Assembly: GCA_965226245.1 (NCBI GenBank)
Contig: CBDDCL010000015.1
Span: 6,510,001 to 6,574,000, forward strand
DNA from: CBDCYS01 sp965226245
GTDB taxonomy: Bacteria > Acidobacteriota > Terriglobia > Bryobacterales > UBA6623
Length of the DNA stretch: 64,000 nt
Direction: 5' to 3'
Positions 1 through 7,547 of the stretch are shown in pieces; the stretch's first letter is position 1, and every line of letters starts with the position of its first letter. The position numbers and the translations under genes were made by a program. Under the pieces are notes generated by a model, which searched no databases, was not told the origin of the DNA, and saw only the letters and a program-made list of their open reading frames with translations.

Positions 1-51
1 GGCGCTTCATGACAGCAGTCACCACTCCTGTTCCAATCTGCTCGGTACCCT

Positions 52-613
52 TTATTTCAGGCTGGCTGAGAAGCAAATCCGTGTTTTCTCGGCCTCCGGT
101 GGAAACTCCTTCATTCTATCGATCTCCTCGGCCAAGAGCTCTATCACCGAAGTGTGCCTCTCCTGCGCGGCCTCGATCTTCTCGATGCGCTCAGCCAGGC
201 TTTGTGGGCGGCTAGCATCTCACGGAGTTTGACGAAAGCTCGAATGATCAGGATGTTCATCTGGACGGCGCGACAGCTCTTGAGCACACTGGAGAGCATG
301 GCTACACCTTGCTCGGTGAAGGCGTAGGGAAGGGTTCTTCTTCCGCCACGCCCCACCTTTGACATTCCAATTTGGAATAGCAAAGCTTGATACTCTTCGT
401 ACTCTTCTTTGCTTATGCGGAACATGAAGTCGTCTGGAAAGCGGTCGAGGTTTCGAGAGACGGCCTTGTTGAGGTTGAAAGTCTCGACCTGGTAGAGTTC
501 GGCCACAGGTCAGAGTCGAGCATCACCTTCTCTCCTCGGATAAGGTAAATCCGCCGTTCAATCCGCTCGACTGGAATGAGATCAACTGTGTTGGGTAACT
601 TCTTTTTTGTCAT
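52..613 (-). pseudogene. ORF6N-domain DNA-binding protein, two frameshifts
   Basis: ORF6N domains are DNA-binding modules common in phage and mobile-element proteins. Reading from the ATG at 613, the frame begins MTKKKLPNTVDLIPVERIE and continues to VMLDSDL. Two extra bases near 503-508 then shift the frame, and the ORF6N core resumes as LAELYQVETFNLNKAVSRNL. A second shift, one base lost near 208, separates the core from a helical tail (AERIEKIEAAQERH) ending at a stop at 52-54. Corrected length is about 187 residues, normal for the family. It is the downstream member of a tandem duplicate with the gene at 618-953, whose promoter region it shares. No function is expected in this state. Confidence 0.7.
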
Positions 614-617
614 TGAA

Positions 618-953
618 TCAATTGGGTTTAGTTGATGAAAGCATATCAAAACCGCTCCAATCGGTGAAGGCGCAGGGCCGGCGTCGCAGCCCCATCTTGG
701 CCGCTGAATTGGAGGTTGCAATTTGCAATCTCCAATTATGGAACTCTTCCTTGGTGAGCTGGAACATGAAGTCTTCAGGGAAGCGGTCGATATTGCGCCG
801 AACGGCCAGGTTCAGATTACCTGTGGTCACCCCGTAGAGCTCGGCTAGGTCACGATCCGACATCACCTTCAGGCCGCGCACCAAGTAGATCTGGCGCGTC
901 AGCCGCTCGACTGGCATGATATGAGCTGTCCTGGGTGATTTCTTCTTTGTCAT
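618..953 (-). pseudogene. ORF6N-domain protein, 3'-truncated tandem copy
   Basis: The N-terminal ORF6N core is intact (DRDLAELYGVTTGNLNLAV, then RRNIDRFPEDFMF), but the C-terminal half is missing. After RRRPCAFTD the frame enters the upstream sequence of the second copy and stops at 618. The 60 bases before each ATG are similar in both copies (tcattga.tc.attggntta), so the pair arose by tandem duplication followed by deletion of this copy's 3' end. It could still yield a 111-residue DNA-binding fragment, but it is probably a relic. It points the same way as the neighbouring toxin-antitoxin genes. Confidence 0.65.
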
Positions 954-1030
954 TGAAACGATTGGATTAGTTGGTTAAAGCATATTAAAATCGTTCCATT
1001 CGGCAACCGAGAAGATTTCTGAATGTCTGG

Positions 1031-1215
1031 ATGTCTGGACTTTTGAAAGACTGCCTCGGCTTCCCTGTCCGATCAAGCTGGCGCTGAAGAGGGCGCATAC
1101 AACTTGACCCCAGCCCGGCTTCTCTTCGCGGCCGGGCCGGCCGAATTTCCAGGCGGCAAACCATTGGCCGGGCCTTGGAAATCGCTCAGAGAGGCTCTGA
1201 GGACTGCTCCGCCAT
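1031..1215. repeat. Duplicated spacer, copy A
   Basis: This non-coding stretch recurs with about 90 percent identity at 2200-2500 and in part at 4208-4310. Its core reads gatcaagctggcgctgaaga. Copies A and B each sit immediately downstream of a hicA gene, so the duplicated unit is spacer plus hicBA (roughly 1031-1800 and 2200-4140). No gene is seen in it. The shared spacer and module show a segmental duplication rather than two independent acquisitions. Confidence 0.7.
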
Positions 1216-1217
1216 AG

Positions 1218-1472
1218 CTACTTCAAAAGCTTGAGTCGTCGCAGGTCAGCCTCGCTCCAGTGGGCTTGGCCTTCGATCATGCTCTTGAGGTTTTGGATGA
1301 TGAACGTCTTCATGCGCGGGTGAATAGACACTGTCACCCGACGGCCGTCTGTCGGATGTTTATACCGTCGATGTGATCCTCGTTGCCGGTCGAATACAAA
1401 GCCCTCAGCGAGAAGCGCCGAGATGATCTTACGAGCAGTTAGGTTGCGCAGTTTGGCATAGTTTATCGCCAT
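1218..1472 (-). CDS. hicA: HicA-type toxin, copy 1 (mRNA interferase)
   Basis: HicA toxins are small dsRBD-like ribonucleases that cleave mRNA when free of HicB. This 84-residue protein has the family layout: N-terminal LRNLTARKIISALLAEGFVF, then the catalytic-histidine motif RGSHRRYKHP, then GRRVTVSIHPRMKTF. It lies 3 bases downstream of hicB copy 1, in the antitoxin-first order. All key residues are present, so it may be active. A second copy (2502-3792) is about 85 percent identical but split by an IS. Confidence 0.85.
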   Translation of the reverse strand: MAINYAKLRNLTARKIISALLAEGFVFDRQRGSHRRYKHPTDGRRVTVSIHPRMKTFIIQNLKSMIEGQAHWSEADLRRLKLLK

Positions 1473-1475
1473 GCC

Positions 1476-1739
1476 TCACAGGGTTAGCGCGATGTGGGAA
1501 TCCTCAAAGATCTGGATGTTGCCCTCCGGATCTGTTGGGATTGGCTCCCCGTCTTCGTTCATTCCCTCGACCGTCATTTCGAGCACTTCGCGGATATTCG
1601 TGAGCGCCTCTTCCTTCGTCTCTCCCCAAGTAGAGGCTCCCTTCCCTTCAAGAGCTGGACAGCAAACAAACCAGCCAGCGGGCTTGCCGTCGAAGTCCTC
1701 GCCCTTTTCCAGGACGATCTTAAAGATGTAGGTTTTCAT
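1476..1739 (-). CDS. hicB: HicB-type antitoxin, copy 1
   Basis: This 87-residue protein has the RNase-H-like HicB fold signature: KTYIFKIVLEKGEDFDGKPA, then WFVCCPALEGKGASTWGETKEEALTNIREVLE. No C-terminal DNA-binding domain is visible, so this short form may rely on the complex for autoregulation. The ATG at 1739 is preceded by aaggaggacacc on the coding strand, a strong Shine-Dalgarno. It neutralises the HicA encoded directly downstream. The same leader stands before copy 2 at 4059. Confidence 0.85.
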   Translation of the reverse strand: MKTYIFKIVLEKGEDFDGKPAGWFVCCPALEGKGASTWGETKEEALTNIREVLEMTVEGMNEDGEPIPTDPEGNIQIFEDSHIALTL

Positions 1740-1820
1740 GGGTGTCCTCCTTTGATTGAGAGGAACATACTGCAGTTAGGACATAACCGTAACGCTTTAT
1801 GAATAAATCTGTTAGCGTGG

Positions 1821-2084
1821 TCATGCTCTCTTCTTCAGTTGCTTCTCCATGGAGGCGATCATCTCATCGGCGGTGTTAAAGGGGCCGTAGGTTCGGCCCT
1901 CTTTGAGGTCTTGAAGACCCTTGGCGAGTTCCGCATCGACCTTGCGTCGTTGCTCGGGAGTGTAGTCGTCATCGGCGGAGGGGAGCTTGGGGAGAATAGT
2001 GATCACTCCGCCGGAGGCCCTGAACTCTAGCTTGTCACCGGCTTTGAGACCAGCCTTTCGCTGGACACTCGAAGGCGCCGCCAA
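1821..2084 (-). CDS. AbrB/MazE-like antitoxin, start frameshifted
   Basis: The protein resembles SpoVT/AbrB-type antitoxins: a swapped-hairpin DNA-binding core (SSVQRKAGLKAGDKLEFRAS, GGVITILPKLPS) followed by a helical tail (ADDDYTPEQRRKVDAELAKG). Family members usually start M-x-x-TLKEK. That start exists here at 2113 (ATG CCT GAT ACT CTC AAA GAA), but in the wrong frame. The A7 tract at 2088-2094 would need one more A to join it to the core. Translation may begin at a TTG at 2084, by slippage on the A tract, or not at all. No cognate toxin is adjacent. Confidence 0.6.
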   Translation of the reverse strand: MAAPSSVQRKAGLKAGDKLEFRASGGVITILPKLPSADDDYTPEQRRKVDAELAKGLQDLKEGRTYGPFNTADEMIASMEKQLKKRA

Positions 2085-2199
2085 TTGTTTTTTTCTTTGA
2101 GAGTATCAGGCATTGATTTAATGGAAGTGTAGCACACAGGCGAAAACCGTCAAGACCGCCGAGCTTTAAGGCGCCAATTTGGAATCTTGAGGACTTCTG

Positions 2200-2501
2200 G
2201 AAGTCTAGACTTTTGAAAGACTGCCTCGGCTTCCCTGTCCGATTAAGCTGGCGCTGAAGAGAGCGCATACAACTTGACCCCAGCCCGGCTTCTCTTCGCG
2301 GCCGGGCCGGCCGAATTCCCAGGCGGAAAACCATTGGCCGGACCCCGGAAATCGCTCAAAGAGGCTCTGAAGATGTGGAAAACTGGCTTCGCGGAGACCG
2401 GCGCCCCTTATTTGGCGAACTGTTCGGGGATGGACCAACTGGCGGGCTTCCCACCGTCTCTGATTGTGCGCGATCTTGCCCTATTCCCTGCTCCGCCATA
2501 G
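2200..2501. repeat. Duplicated spacer, copy B
   Basis: Second copy of the spacer at 1031-1215, carrying an extra stretch of about 90 bases (roughly 2372-2490). It sits downstream of hicA copy 2 exactly as copy A does for hicA copy 1. No coding potential is seen apart from chance frames. Confidence 0.65.
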
Positions 2502-2569
2502 CTACTTCAAAAGCTTGAGTCGTCGCAGGTCATCCTCGTTCCAGTGGGCTTGACCTTCGATCATGGATT

Positions 2570-2577
2570 TAAGGGTT
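2570..2577. repeat. Target-site duplication (left) of IS1595 element
   Basis: The octamer taagggtt occurs at 2570-2577 and again at 3606-3613, flanking the element directly. Eight bp is the usual duplication length of the IS1595 family. Confidence 0.8.
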
Positions 2578-3605
2578 GATGGGGTATTTAGTTGACTCCA
2601 GTAGCCACTACATCTTGGGGGTGGGGGTGCCGGCCCTGGTGGCCTCGACCATTGTCTTATAGGGAGCAGGGTCGGCGGCGACCGCCTGCTGGAGGAGGCG
2701 ATAGAAAAGTTTGCCGCGCGACCGTGAGGTCCGCCGGTTGAAGCGGAACGTGAACTCGTCCAGGTAGTAGTCCAAATACTCGTGACTGACAGCCCCCTGG
2801 TGGGTCCCCAACAGCCAGCGCTTTAGCAGAGAGGCGACACGATGGACTCTCGGCAGCAGCTTACTCGCCGATTGCCGCTTCCCGCGCAGCACGGTGACTT
2901 CATGGCGGTATCCTTTGTTCTCCAATCCCGCATAGCCTTCCCAGCCGTCGGTGTGCACGAGGCTGCCAGGTTGGATAGCTTCTTCGACAAAGGCTTCCAA
3001 GCTCGCCGCTGAGGCATCCGCGATCCGACGGAGCCGGATGCGACCCATACCGCGCCCATCCTCCTCGGCAGCAACCGCAACTAACGCTTTGCCAACCATT
3101 TCGCGACCTCGGACGCCCTCTTCGACTCCGCCCACATACGTTTCGTCCACCTCCACCCGGCCGACCAGCCGATTGCGACCGGGGCGCACCATGGCGCGGC
3201 GGAACTTGTGCAGCCAGGTCCAGGCGGTTACATAGCTACCCAAACCCAAGACCCGCTGCAACTCCAGCGCGCTGGCCCCGCCTTTTTGCGTTGTCACCCA
3301 CCAAGCCGCCCGGAACCACAACGTCAAGGGCTTGCGGGTGTCCTGGAAAATCGTGCCCGCCGTCACCGAGGCCTGGTAACCGCAGTCGGCGCAGAGCAGC
3401 AGATTGCGTTTGCTGGCCCATGAGGACTGGATCCCACAGCGCGGGCACACGAACCCCTCCGGCCAGCGCAGCTTCAGCAGGTACTCCCGGCACGCCTCCT
3501 CGGTCGAGAATCGAGCTTCCAACTCGACGAGGTTTCGGGGGTAGTCCTCCTTCATGCCCCCAACCACAACATATTGTGGCTACTGGAGTCAACTAAATAC
3601 CCCAT
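2578..3605 (-). mobile_element. IS1595-family insertion sequence
   Basis: About 1,028 bp with near-perfect 30-bp terminal inverted repeats at 2579-2608 and 3576-3605 (atggggtatttagttgactc...), one transposase gene, and an 8-bp target duplication taagggtt. It is inserted in hicA copy 2. The intact transposase and well-matched ends suggest fairly recent movement. Confidence 0.9.
2608..3555 (-). CDS. IS1595-family transposase
   Basis: A DDE-type transposase of about 315 residues from the ATG at 3555 (a GTG at 3567 would add four). An N-terminal zinc ribbon (CPRCG ... CADCG) is followed by a TLWFRAAWWVTT helix-turn-helix region, then the IS1595 catalytic core: VEVDETYVGG (first Asp), VHTDGWEGY (second Asp), and the FRFNRRTSRSRGKLFYRLL tail. 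Length and order fit the family, and the frame is unbroken. The inverted repeats begin at its 3' end, so it fills almost the whole element. Confidence 0.9.
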   Translation of the reverse strand: MKEDYPRNLVELEARFSTEEACREYLLKLRWPEGFVCPRCGIQSSWASKRNLLLCADCGYQASVTAGTIFQDTRKPLTLWFRAAWWVTTQKGGASALELQRVLGLGSYVTAWTWLHKFRRAMVRPGRNRLVGRVEVDETYVGGVEEGVRGREMVGKALVAVAAEEDGRGMGRIRLRRIADASAASLEAFVEEAIQPGSLVHTDGWEGYAGLENKGYRHEVTVLRGKRQSASKLLPRVHRVASLLKRWLLGTHQGAVSHEYLDYYLDEFTFRFNRRTSRSRGKLFYRLLQQAVAADPAPYKTMVEATRAGTPTPKM

Positions 3606-3795
3606 TAAGGGTTTTGATTTTGAATGTCTTCATGCCTGAGTGAATAGGCACTGTAACCCGACGGCCGTCTATCGGGTGTTTATACCGTCCATGCGAACCC
3701 CTTTGCCAGAGGAACACAAAGCCCTCAGCGAGAAGCGCCGAGATGATCTTACGAGCAGTTAGGCTGCGCAGTTTGGCATAGTCAATCGCCATGCC

Positions 3796-4059
3796 TCACA
3801 GGGTTAGCGCGACGTAGGGGTCCTCAAAGATTTGGATGTTGCCCTCCGGATCTGTTGGGATTGGCTCCCCGTCTCCGTTCATTTCCTCGACCATCATTCC
3901 GAGCACTTCGCGGATATTCTCGAGCGCCTCTTCCTTCGTCTCTCCCCAAGTGGAGGCTCCCTTATTTTCAAGAACTGGACAATAGACATGCCAGCCGGCG
4001 GCCTTGCCGTCGAAGTCCTCGTCCCTTTCCAGGACGATCTTAAAGATGTAGGTTTTCAT
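3796..4059 (-). CDS. hicB: HicB-type antitoxin, copy 2
   Basis: 87 residues, about 88 percent identical to copy 1 at 1476-1739 (MKTYIFKIVLERDEDFDGKA, then GWHVYCPVLENKGASTWGET). It keeps the same upstream Shine-Dalgarno and the same 3-base spacing to its hicA. Its toxin gene is split by an IS, so it is now effectively an orphan antitoxin that might still counter toxin copy 1. Confidence 0.85.
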   Translation of the reverse strand: MKTYIFKIVLERDEDFDGKAAGWHVYCPVLENKGASTWGETKEEALENIREVLGMMVEEMNGDGEPIPTDPEGNIQIFEDPYVALTL

Positions 4060-4551
4060 GGGTGTCCTCCTTTGATTGAGAGGAACATACTGCAGCTGGG
4101 AGACAATCGTAACGTGTTATCAATAAATCAGTTAGTGTGGTCAGCATAGCACGGATCAAGCTCAGTGCCAACTTTCATCGCCGTCCCCGAAAAACTTGAT
4201 CGCCAAAGGCCGCGATTTGCGATATCAGCGGCTTCCCTGTCCGATCAAGCTGGCGCTGAAGAGGGCGCATACAACTTGACCCCAGCCCGGCCTCTCTTCG
4301 CGGCCAGGCCAGTGACACATCATTCGGTGCGGGCTTCAGGAACCCCTGTCGTTCGTCCCTGTTTCGTGTGCTGCAGATCGGGCTGATCGAACGAATTTAG
4401 CCCCGCGCCGAGCGTGGACTTCCGTCCACGCCTCTGTCCGGCCGGTTGAAATTTTCTGCCACAATCGGCAACGATTTGACTATACGCCGTAAAAGGGTGT
4501 CCCGAACAACTTCGCGCTCAGGCGCCAACATTACGATACGCTGAATCTTCC
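4060..4551. other. Intergenic region with two repeat fragments
   Basis: No gene is recognised in these 492 bases. They hold the hicB copy 2 promoter region (4060-4140), a partial third copy of the hic-flanking spacer (4208-4310), and the 3' half of an interspersed hairpin repeat (4409-4485). Confidence 0.6.
4409..4485 (+). repeat. Interspersed repeat, 3' half, hairpin core
   Basis: Contains the hairpin gcgtggacttccgtccacgc (4412-4431) and the family's conserved 3' end attttctgccacaatcggca...gatttgactata. Other copies have GCGCGGAC/GTCCGCGC in the stem. Here both strands of one base pair have changed (C-G to T-A), so pairing is kept. Confidence 0.7.
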
Positions 4552-5967
4552 GTGGACCGCGAACAACAACCCGACCACTCGATGCGTGAGGACTGGGACC
4601 GCCGCGCCCGCGAAGACGCTCAATACTATGTCGCCTTCGGCCGCCGCAAGCAGAGCCGCGAGGAGTTTTTCGCCTCCGCGGCGGACGTTCTTCGCGCTCT
4701 CAAGGACGAGTTCCGCCGGTTCCCCCCCGGCACCGACTTCGCCCAGCTCAGCGCGCTGGAAATCGGCTGCGGCCCGGGACGCTTGATGCTGCCGCTGAGT
4801 GAAATTTTCGGCCGCATCGCGGGCGTCGATGTCTCGGGCGAAATGGTCAAGCTAGCGTGCCAGAATTTGGCCGCCGCCAGCAACGCCAGCGTCCTGCAAA
4901 ATACCGGAGCCGATCTTTCCGGCTTCGCCGGCGAGTCGGTTGACTTCTGCTACTCCTACGCCGTTTTCCAGCACATCCCAGACAAAAATGTGGTGTGGAG
5001 CTATCTCCGCGAAGCCAGCCGCGTATTGAAAGAGGGCGGCCTTCTCAAATGCCAGTTGAGCGGCTTGCCGGACGGCGCGGCCGAGAGTGCTCTCCCGCCC
5101 CGCAACGGTTGGTCTCTTCGCGGCGCTGTTCCGCAAACCGAGCGAACGCCCCGAAGGCGGAATTCCGCCGACACATCCGCCAACACCTGGCGGGGCGTAA
5201 GTTTTCGGCCGGAAGAAGTTGCGCACTTCGCCGCCGAGCAGAACCTGCAACTGCTCGCAATGGACGGATTCGACACGCAGTATTTGTGGATAACCGTCCG
5301 AAAGCCCGCAGCAACGTCGAGCGTTCCCGAGGCGCCGGCGCCCGCCCGCATTGTGCAAGTCACGAATACGATGACCGGCGATGCCGTGGTACCCCATTCA
5401 GGGTGTCATGCCAGCGCTTCGCTGTGGGTGATCGGGCTGGACGACCGAGCGGATCTGAACTCCTTGGCCGTGGATGTGGACGGCAAGATGACCGCGCCTT
5501 GTTTTATCGGGAAGCATGTCTGGACGGGACCGGCACAGCTCAACTTCTACTTGCCGCCGGGAGTGCGTTCAGGAATTGTACCGGTAAGCCTCAGGCTTGG
5601 AGGCGTGGCTGCGTCGAACAGAGCGCCGATGCGCGTGATCAGCCCGGGACCCATGGTGCCTAAACTTTTAGGCGTCAGTGACGGAGTGAATCTGCTTTCC
5701 CGGCGAAACATGGCAAGCCGGACGATCAAGGTCAACATTGAGGAACTCAATGTCTCCTCAATAGAAAGTCTCCTGGAACTTGCCGCCGCCGATCTCGACG
5801 GCGAGCCCATCGAGAAAATGGACGCCTTTGTGGTGGACCCGCTCACCCGCCGCTACGAGCTGAATCTTGTCGTGCCGGAGGGAATCGAGCCAGGCCCCCG
5901 CCATTTGAATGTTCGAGTGGGAAACCGCGGGTTCCCGCCCGTGCCGGTTGAAATCTGCGCCAACTGA
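4552..5967 (+). CDS. SAM-dependent methyltransferase with extra C-terminal region
   Basis: The N-terminal ~240 residues form a class I (type 11) methyltransferase: the SAM-binding motif I LEIGCGPGR lies at residues 70-78, the acidic residue of motif II at GVDVSGEM, and a motif IV-like stretch at SVDFCYSYAVFQHIP. Residues from about 263 to 471 are a separate beta-rich region (ARIVQVTNTM..., MRVISPGPMVPKLLGVSD) reminiscent of Ig-like/IPT modules. The substrate is unknown. The start is uncertain: GTG at 4552, or ATG at 4582 (MREDWDRRA). The next gene starts 9 bases downstream, suggesting co-expression with the membrane protein and secreted protein that follow. Confidence 0.75.
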   Translation: MDREQQPDHSMREDWDRRAREDAQYYVAFGRRKQSREEFFASAADVLRALKDEFRRFPPGTDFAQLSALEIGCGPGRLMLPLSEIFGRIAGVDVSGEMVKLACQNLAAASNASVLQNTGADLSGFAGESVDFCYSYAVFQHIPDKNVVWSYLREASRVLKEGGLLKCQLSGLPDGAAESALPPRNGWSLRGAVPQTERTPRRRNSADTSANTWRGVSFRPEEVAHFAAEQNLQLLAMDGFDTQYLWITVRKPAATSSVPEAPAPARIVQVTNTMTGDAVVPHSGCHASASLWVIGLDDRADLNSLAVDVDGKMTAPCFIGKHVWTGPAQLNFYLPPGVRSGIVPVSLRLGGVAASNRAPMRVISPGPMVPKLLGVSDGVNLLSRRNMASRTIKVNIEELNVSSIESLLELAAADLDGEPIEKMDAFVVDPLTRRYELNLVVPEGIEPGPRHLNVRVGNRGFPPVPVEICAN

Positions 5968-5975
5968 ATCTCGGA

Positions 5976-7547
5976 ATGATCTACGGCCCCGACAGCACGG
6001 CGCAAGTGACAACCGAGGCCGCCGAGCACATCCGGCGGTTTGGGGCTCTGATTCCCTTCTCCGTGAGTTCTCCCTTGATGCCGGCTCTGGTGGCTCTGGC
6101 CGCGGCCTTGACGGGACTGAGCGCCGACTGGGCCTACTCCATCGTGGTAGCGCTTGTCTATGTTGCCGGGACGCTGCCGGTCTATTGGATCGTGCGGCGC
6201 TTTCGCCCGGACTCGCCGGCCCCGCTGTGGGCGGCGTTGACCTATGGCGCTGCTCCTTCCCGGTTGTCCTGCCTAGTTGGTCAGCCCGATGGCCCGTGGC
6301 TCTTGTTCTGGACACTTGCTCTGGTTTGCCTGCTTATCGCGGACGACCCGCGGCGCAGGTTCCGTCCGTGGCGGGCGGCGGGGATGGGTCTTTGTTTGGT
6401 TTTCATGCTCGCGACGCTGCCTGGTTCATTTGGTGCCTTGGATGTGCTGGCGGTAGTGGAGTTGGGGGGTTTGCTTGCGCTAAGCTGCCGCCAACGACTC
6501 TGGCGAAACCATCTGGTCAAGGTCGCTTGTACGGCAACGTTCTCTGCTTTGTCGTTGTGGAATCTCCTTATCTATCCTTCTCTCGTCTACCAGCCGCCGG
6601 CGATGCCCGAAGCGGCTTTGGCTTGGGTCCGGGCGAACTCGGACAAGCCGCGTGTCTACGGGCCGGTTTCCGCTCAACTGCTCATGCGGCCGCATGGCGC
6701 AGCGATTGACCGCATCATTCTGTCCCCCGGCCGTACGCGGGAGTCGCTGCTCTGGCTGCGGGCGTACGCGACGGAGTACCTGATCAGCATGGATTGGGAG
6801 AAATTCCACCCGGTCCTCGACTGCGTGCGCCAAGAGGGCGAATGGTGCACATACCGAATCCCCTACCCCAACCCGGCTCAGGCGGTTCTGGTGTCGCGGG
6901 AGCGCTGGCAAGATCTGAAGCCGATTCGCGGGCCGCTCGATGTCGAGGGGCTCGAAGCGTACTTGAGTTGGGCGGGGCGGCCGGAAGCCATCGATCTGGT
7001 CTGGCATGATTCGGTATCCGCTGAGATTCGCGCGGATTTGGGACCGGCCGACGCGATTCTGGTCCGAGAGCTTGCGCTGCCGGGATGGAAAGCGCTGGTT
7101 CAGGACGCTTCGGGCGGCAAGAAGCCGCTGGAAGTGCGGCAAGATCCAGTGGGGTTCATCTTTCTCGACCCCAACACGACCGGACCCACTGTCCTGCAGC
7201 TTGCATACGATCCCGGCTGGCTCGTCCGGGTCATGCCGGCTTCGCTGGCGAAGGATCCGTTCGTCATGGGCGATTTTCCCATCATCTCGACCGGCGGCGT
7301 TGTCGATGCTTTCGACTACACGCCTGCTCCTTTCAAGAGCGGAGCCATCCTAACGATCTTTGGAAGGTACTTCATTCCTGGCCAGACCACGGTGTTCATC
7401 GGGGAAGCAAGAATAACTCCCGCTTACGTCGGCGTCAATCAGATCAATGTTCAGTTGCCCCAGCAGCTAAGTTCCGGGCCGGTCGAGATAGTGGTCGAAT
7501 CCGGCGGCCGCCGAAGCCATCCCTACAGTGCCGAGGTGACCAACTAA
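5976..7547 (+). CDS. Multi-pass membrane protein with C-terminal TIGR03437-like domain
   Basis: 523 residues. The first ~210 contain several hydrophobic segments (for example ALIPFSVSSPLMPALVALAA, WAYSIVVALVYVAGTLPVYW, HLVKVACTATFSALSLWNLL), suggesting a polytopic inner-membrane protein. The central region is soluble and unrecognised. Residues ~440-523 (DAFDYTPAPFKSGAILTIFG, GVNQINVQLPQQLSSGPVEI) match the pattern of TIGR03437/IPT domains found at the C-termini of many Solibacter proteins. Its TAA stop overlaps the ATG of the next gene (TAATG), so the two are translationally coupled. No catalytic motif is recognised. Confidence 0.65.
   Translation: MIYGPDSTAQVTTEAAEHIRRFGALIPFSVSSPLMPALVALAAALTGLSADWAYSIVVALVYVAGTLPVYWIVRRFRPDSPAPLWAALTYGAAPSRLSCLVGQPDGPWLLFWTLALVCLLIADDPRRRFRPWRAAGMGLCLVFMLATLPGSFGALDVLAVVELGGLLALSCRQRLWRNHLVKVACTATFSALSLWNLLIYPSLVYQPPAMPEAALAWVRANSDKPRVYGPVSAQLLMRPHGAAIDRIILSPGRTRESLLWLRAYATEYLISMDWEKFHPVLDCVRQEGEWCTYRIPYPNPAQAVLVSRERWQDLKPIRGPLDVEGLEAYLSWAGRPEAIDLVWHDSVSAEIRADLGPADAILVRELALPGWKALVQDASGGKKPLEVRQDPVGFIFLDPNTTGPTVLQLAYDPGWLVRVMPASLAKDPFVMGDFPIISTGGVVDAFDYTPAPFKSGAILTIFGRYFIPGQTTVFIGEARITPAYVGVNQINVQLPQQLSSGPVEIVVESGGRRSHPYSAEVTN

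Larger units (their letters stand above)
2502..3792 (-). pseudogene. hicA: hicA copy 2, interrupted by IS1595-family element
   Basis: The 5' part (3606-3792) encodes MAIDYAKLRSLTARKIISAL through the RGSH catalytic motif to TFKIKTL. The 3' part (2502-2577) encodes LKSMIEGQAHWNEDDLRRLK plus LLK and a stop. Removing the element at 2578-3605 and one copy of the 8-bp duplication restores a normal frame matching copy 1. The insertion separates the C-terminal third, so the toxin is very probably inactive, while its antitoxin at 3796-4059 is intact. Confidence 0.85.

Noticed and set aside
1..4500. Prophage
   Set aside because: ORF6N and toxin-antitoxin genes occur in phages, but no structural, integrase or lysis genes are present.
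5758..6315. 185-codon minus-strand frame overlapping the methyltransferase and membrane protein genes
   Set aside because: Antisense shadow; Arg/Ser/Pro-rich without motifs.
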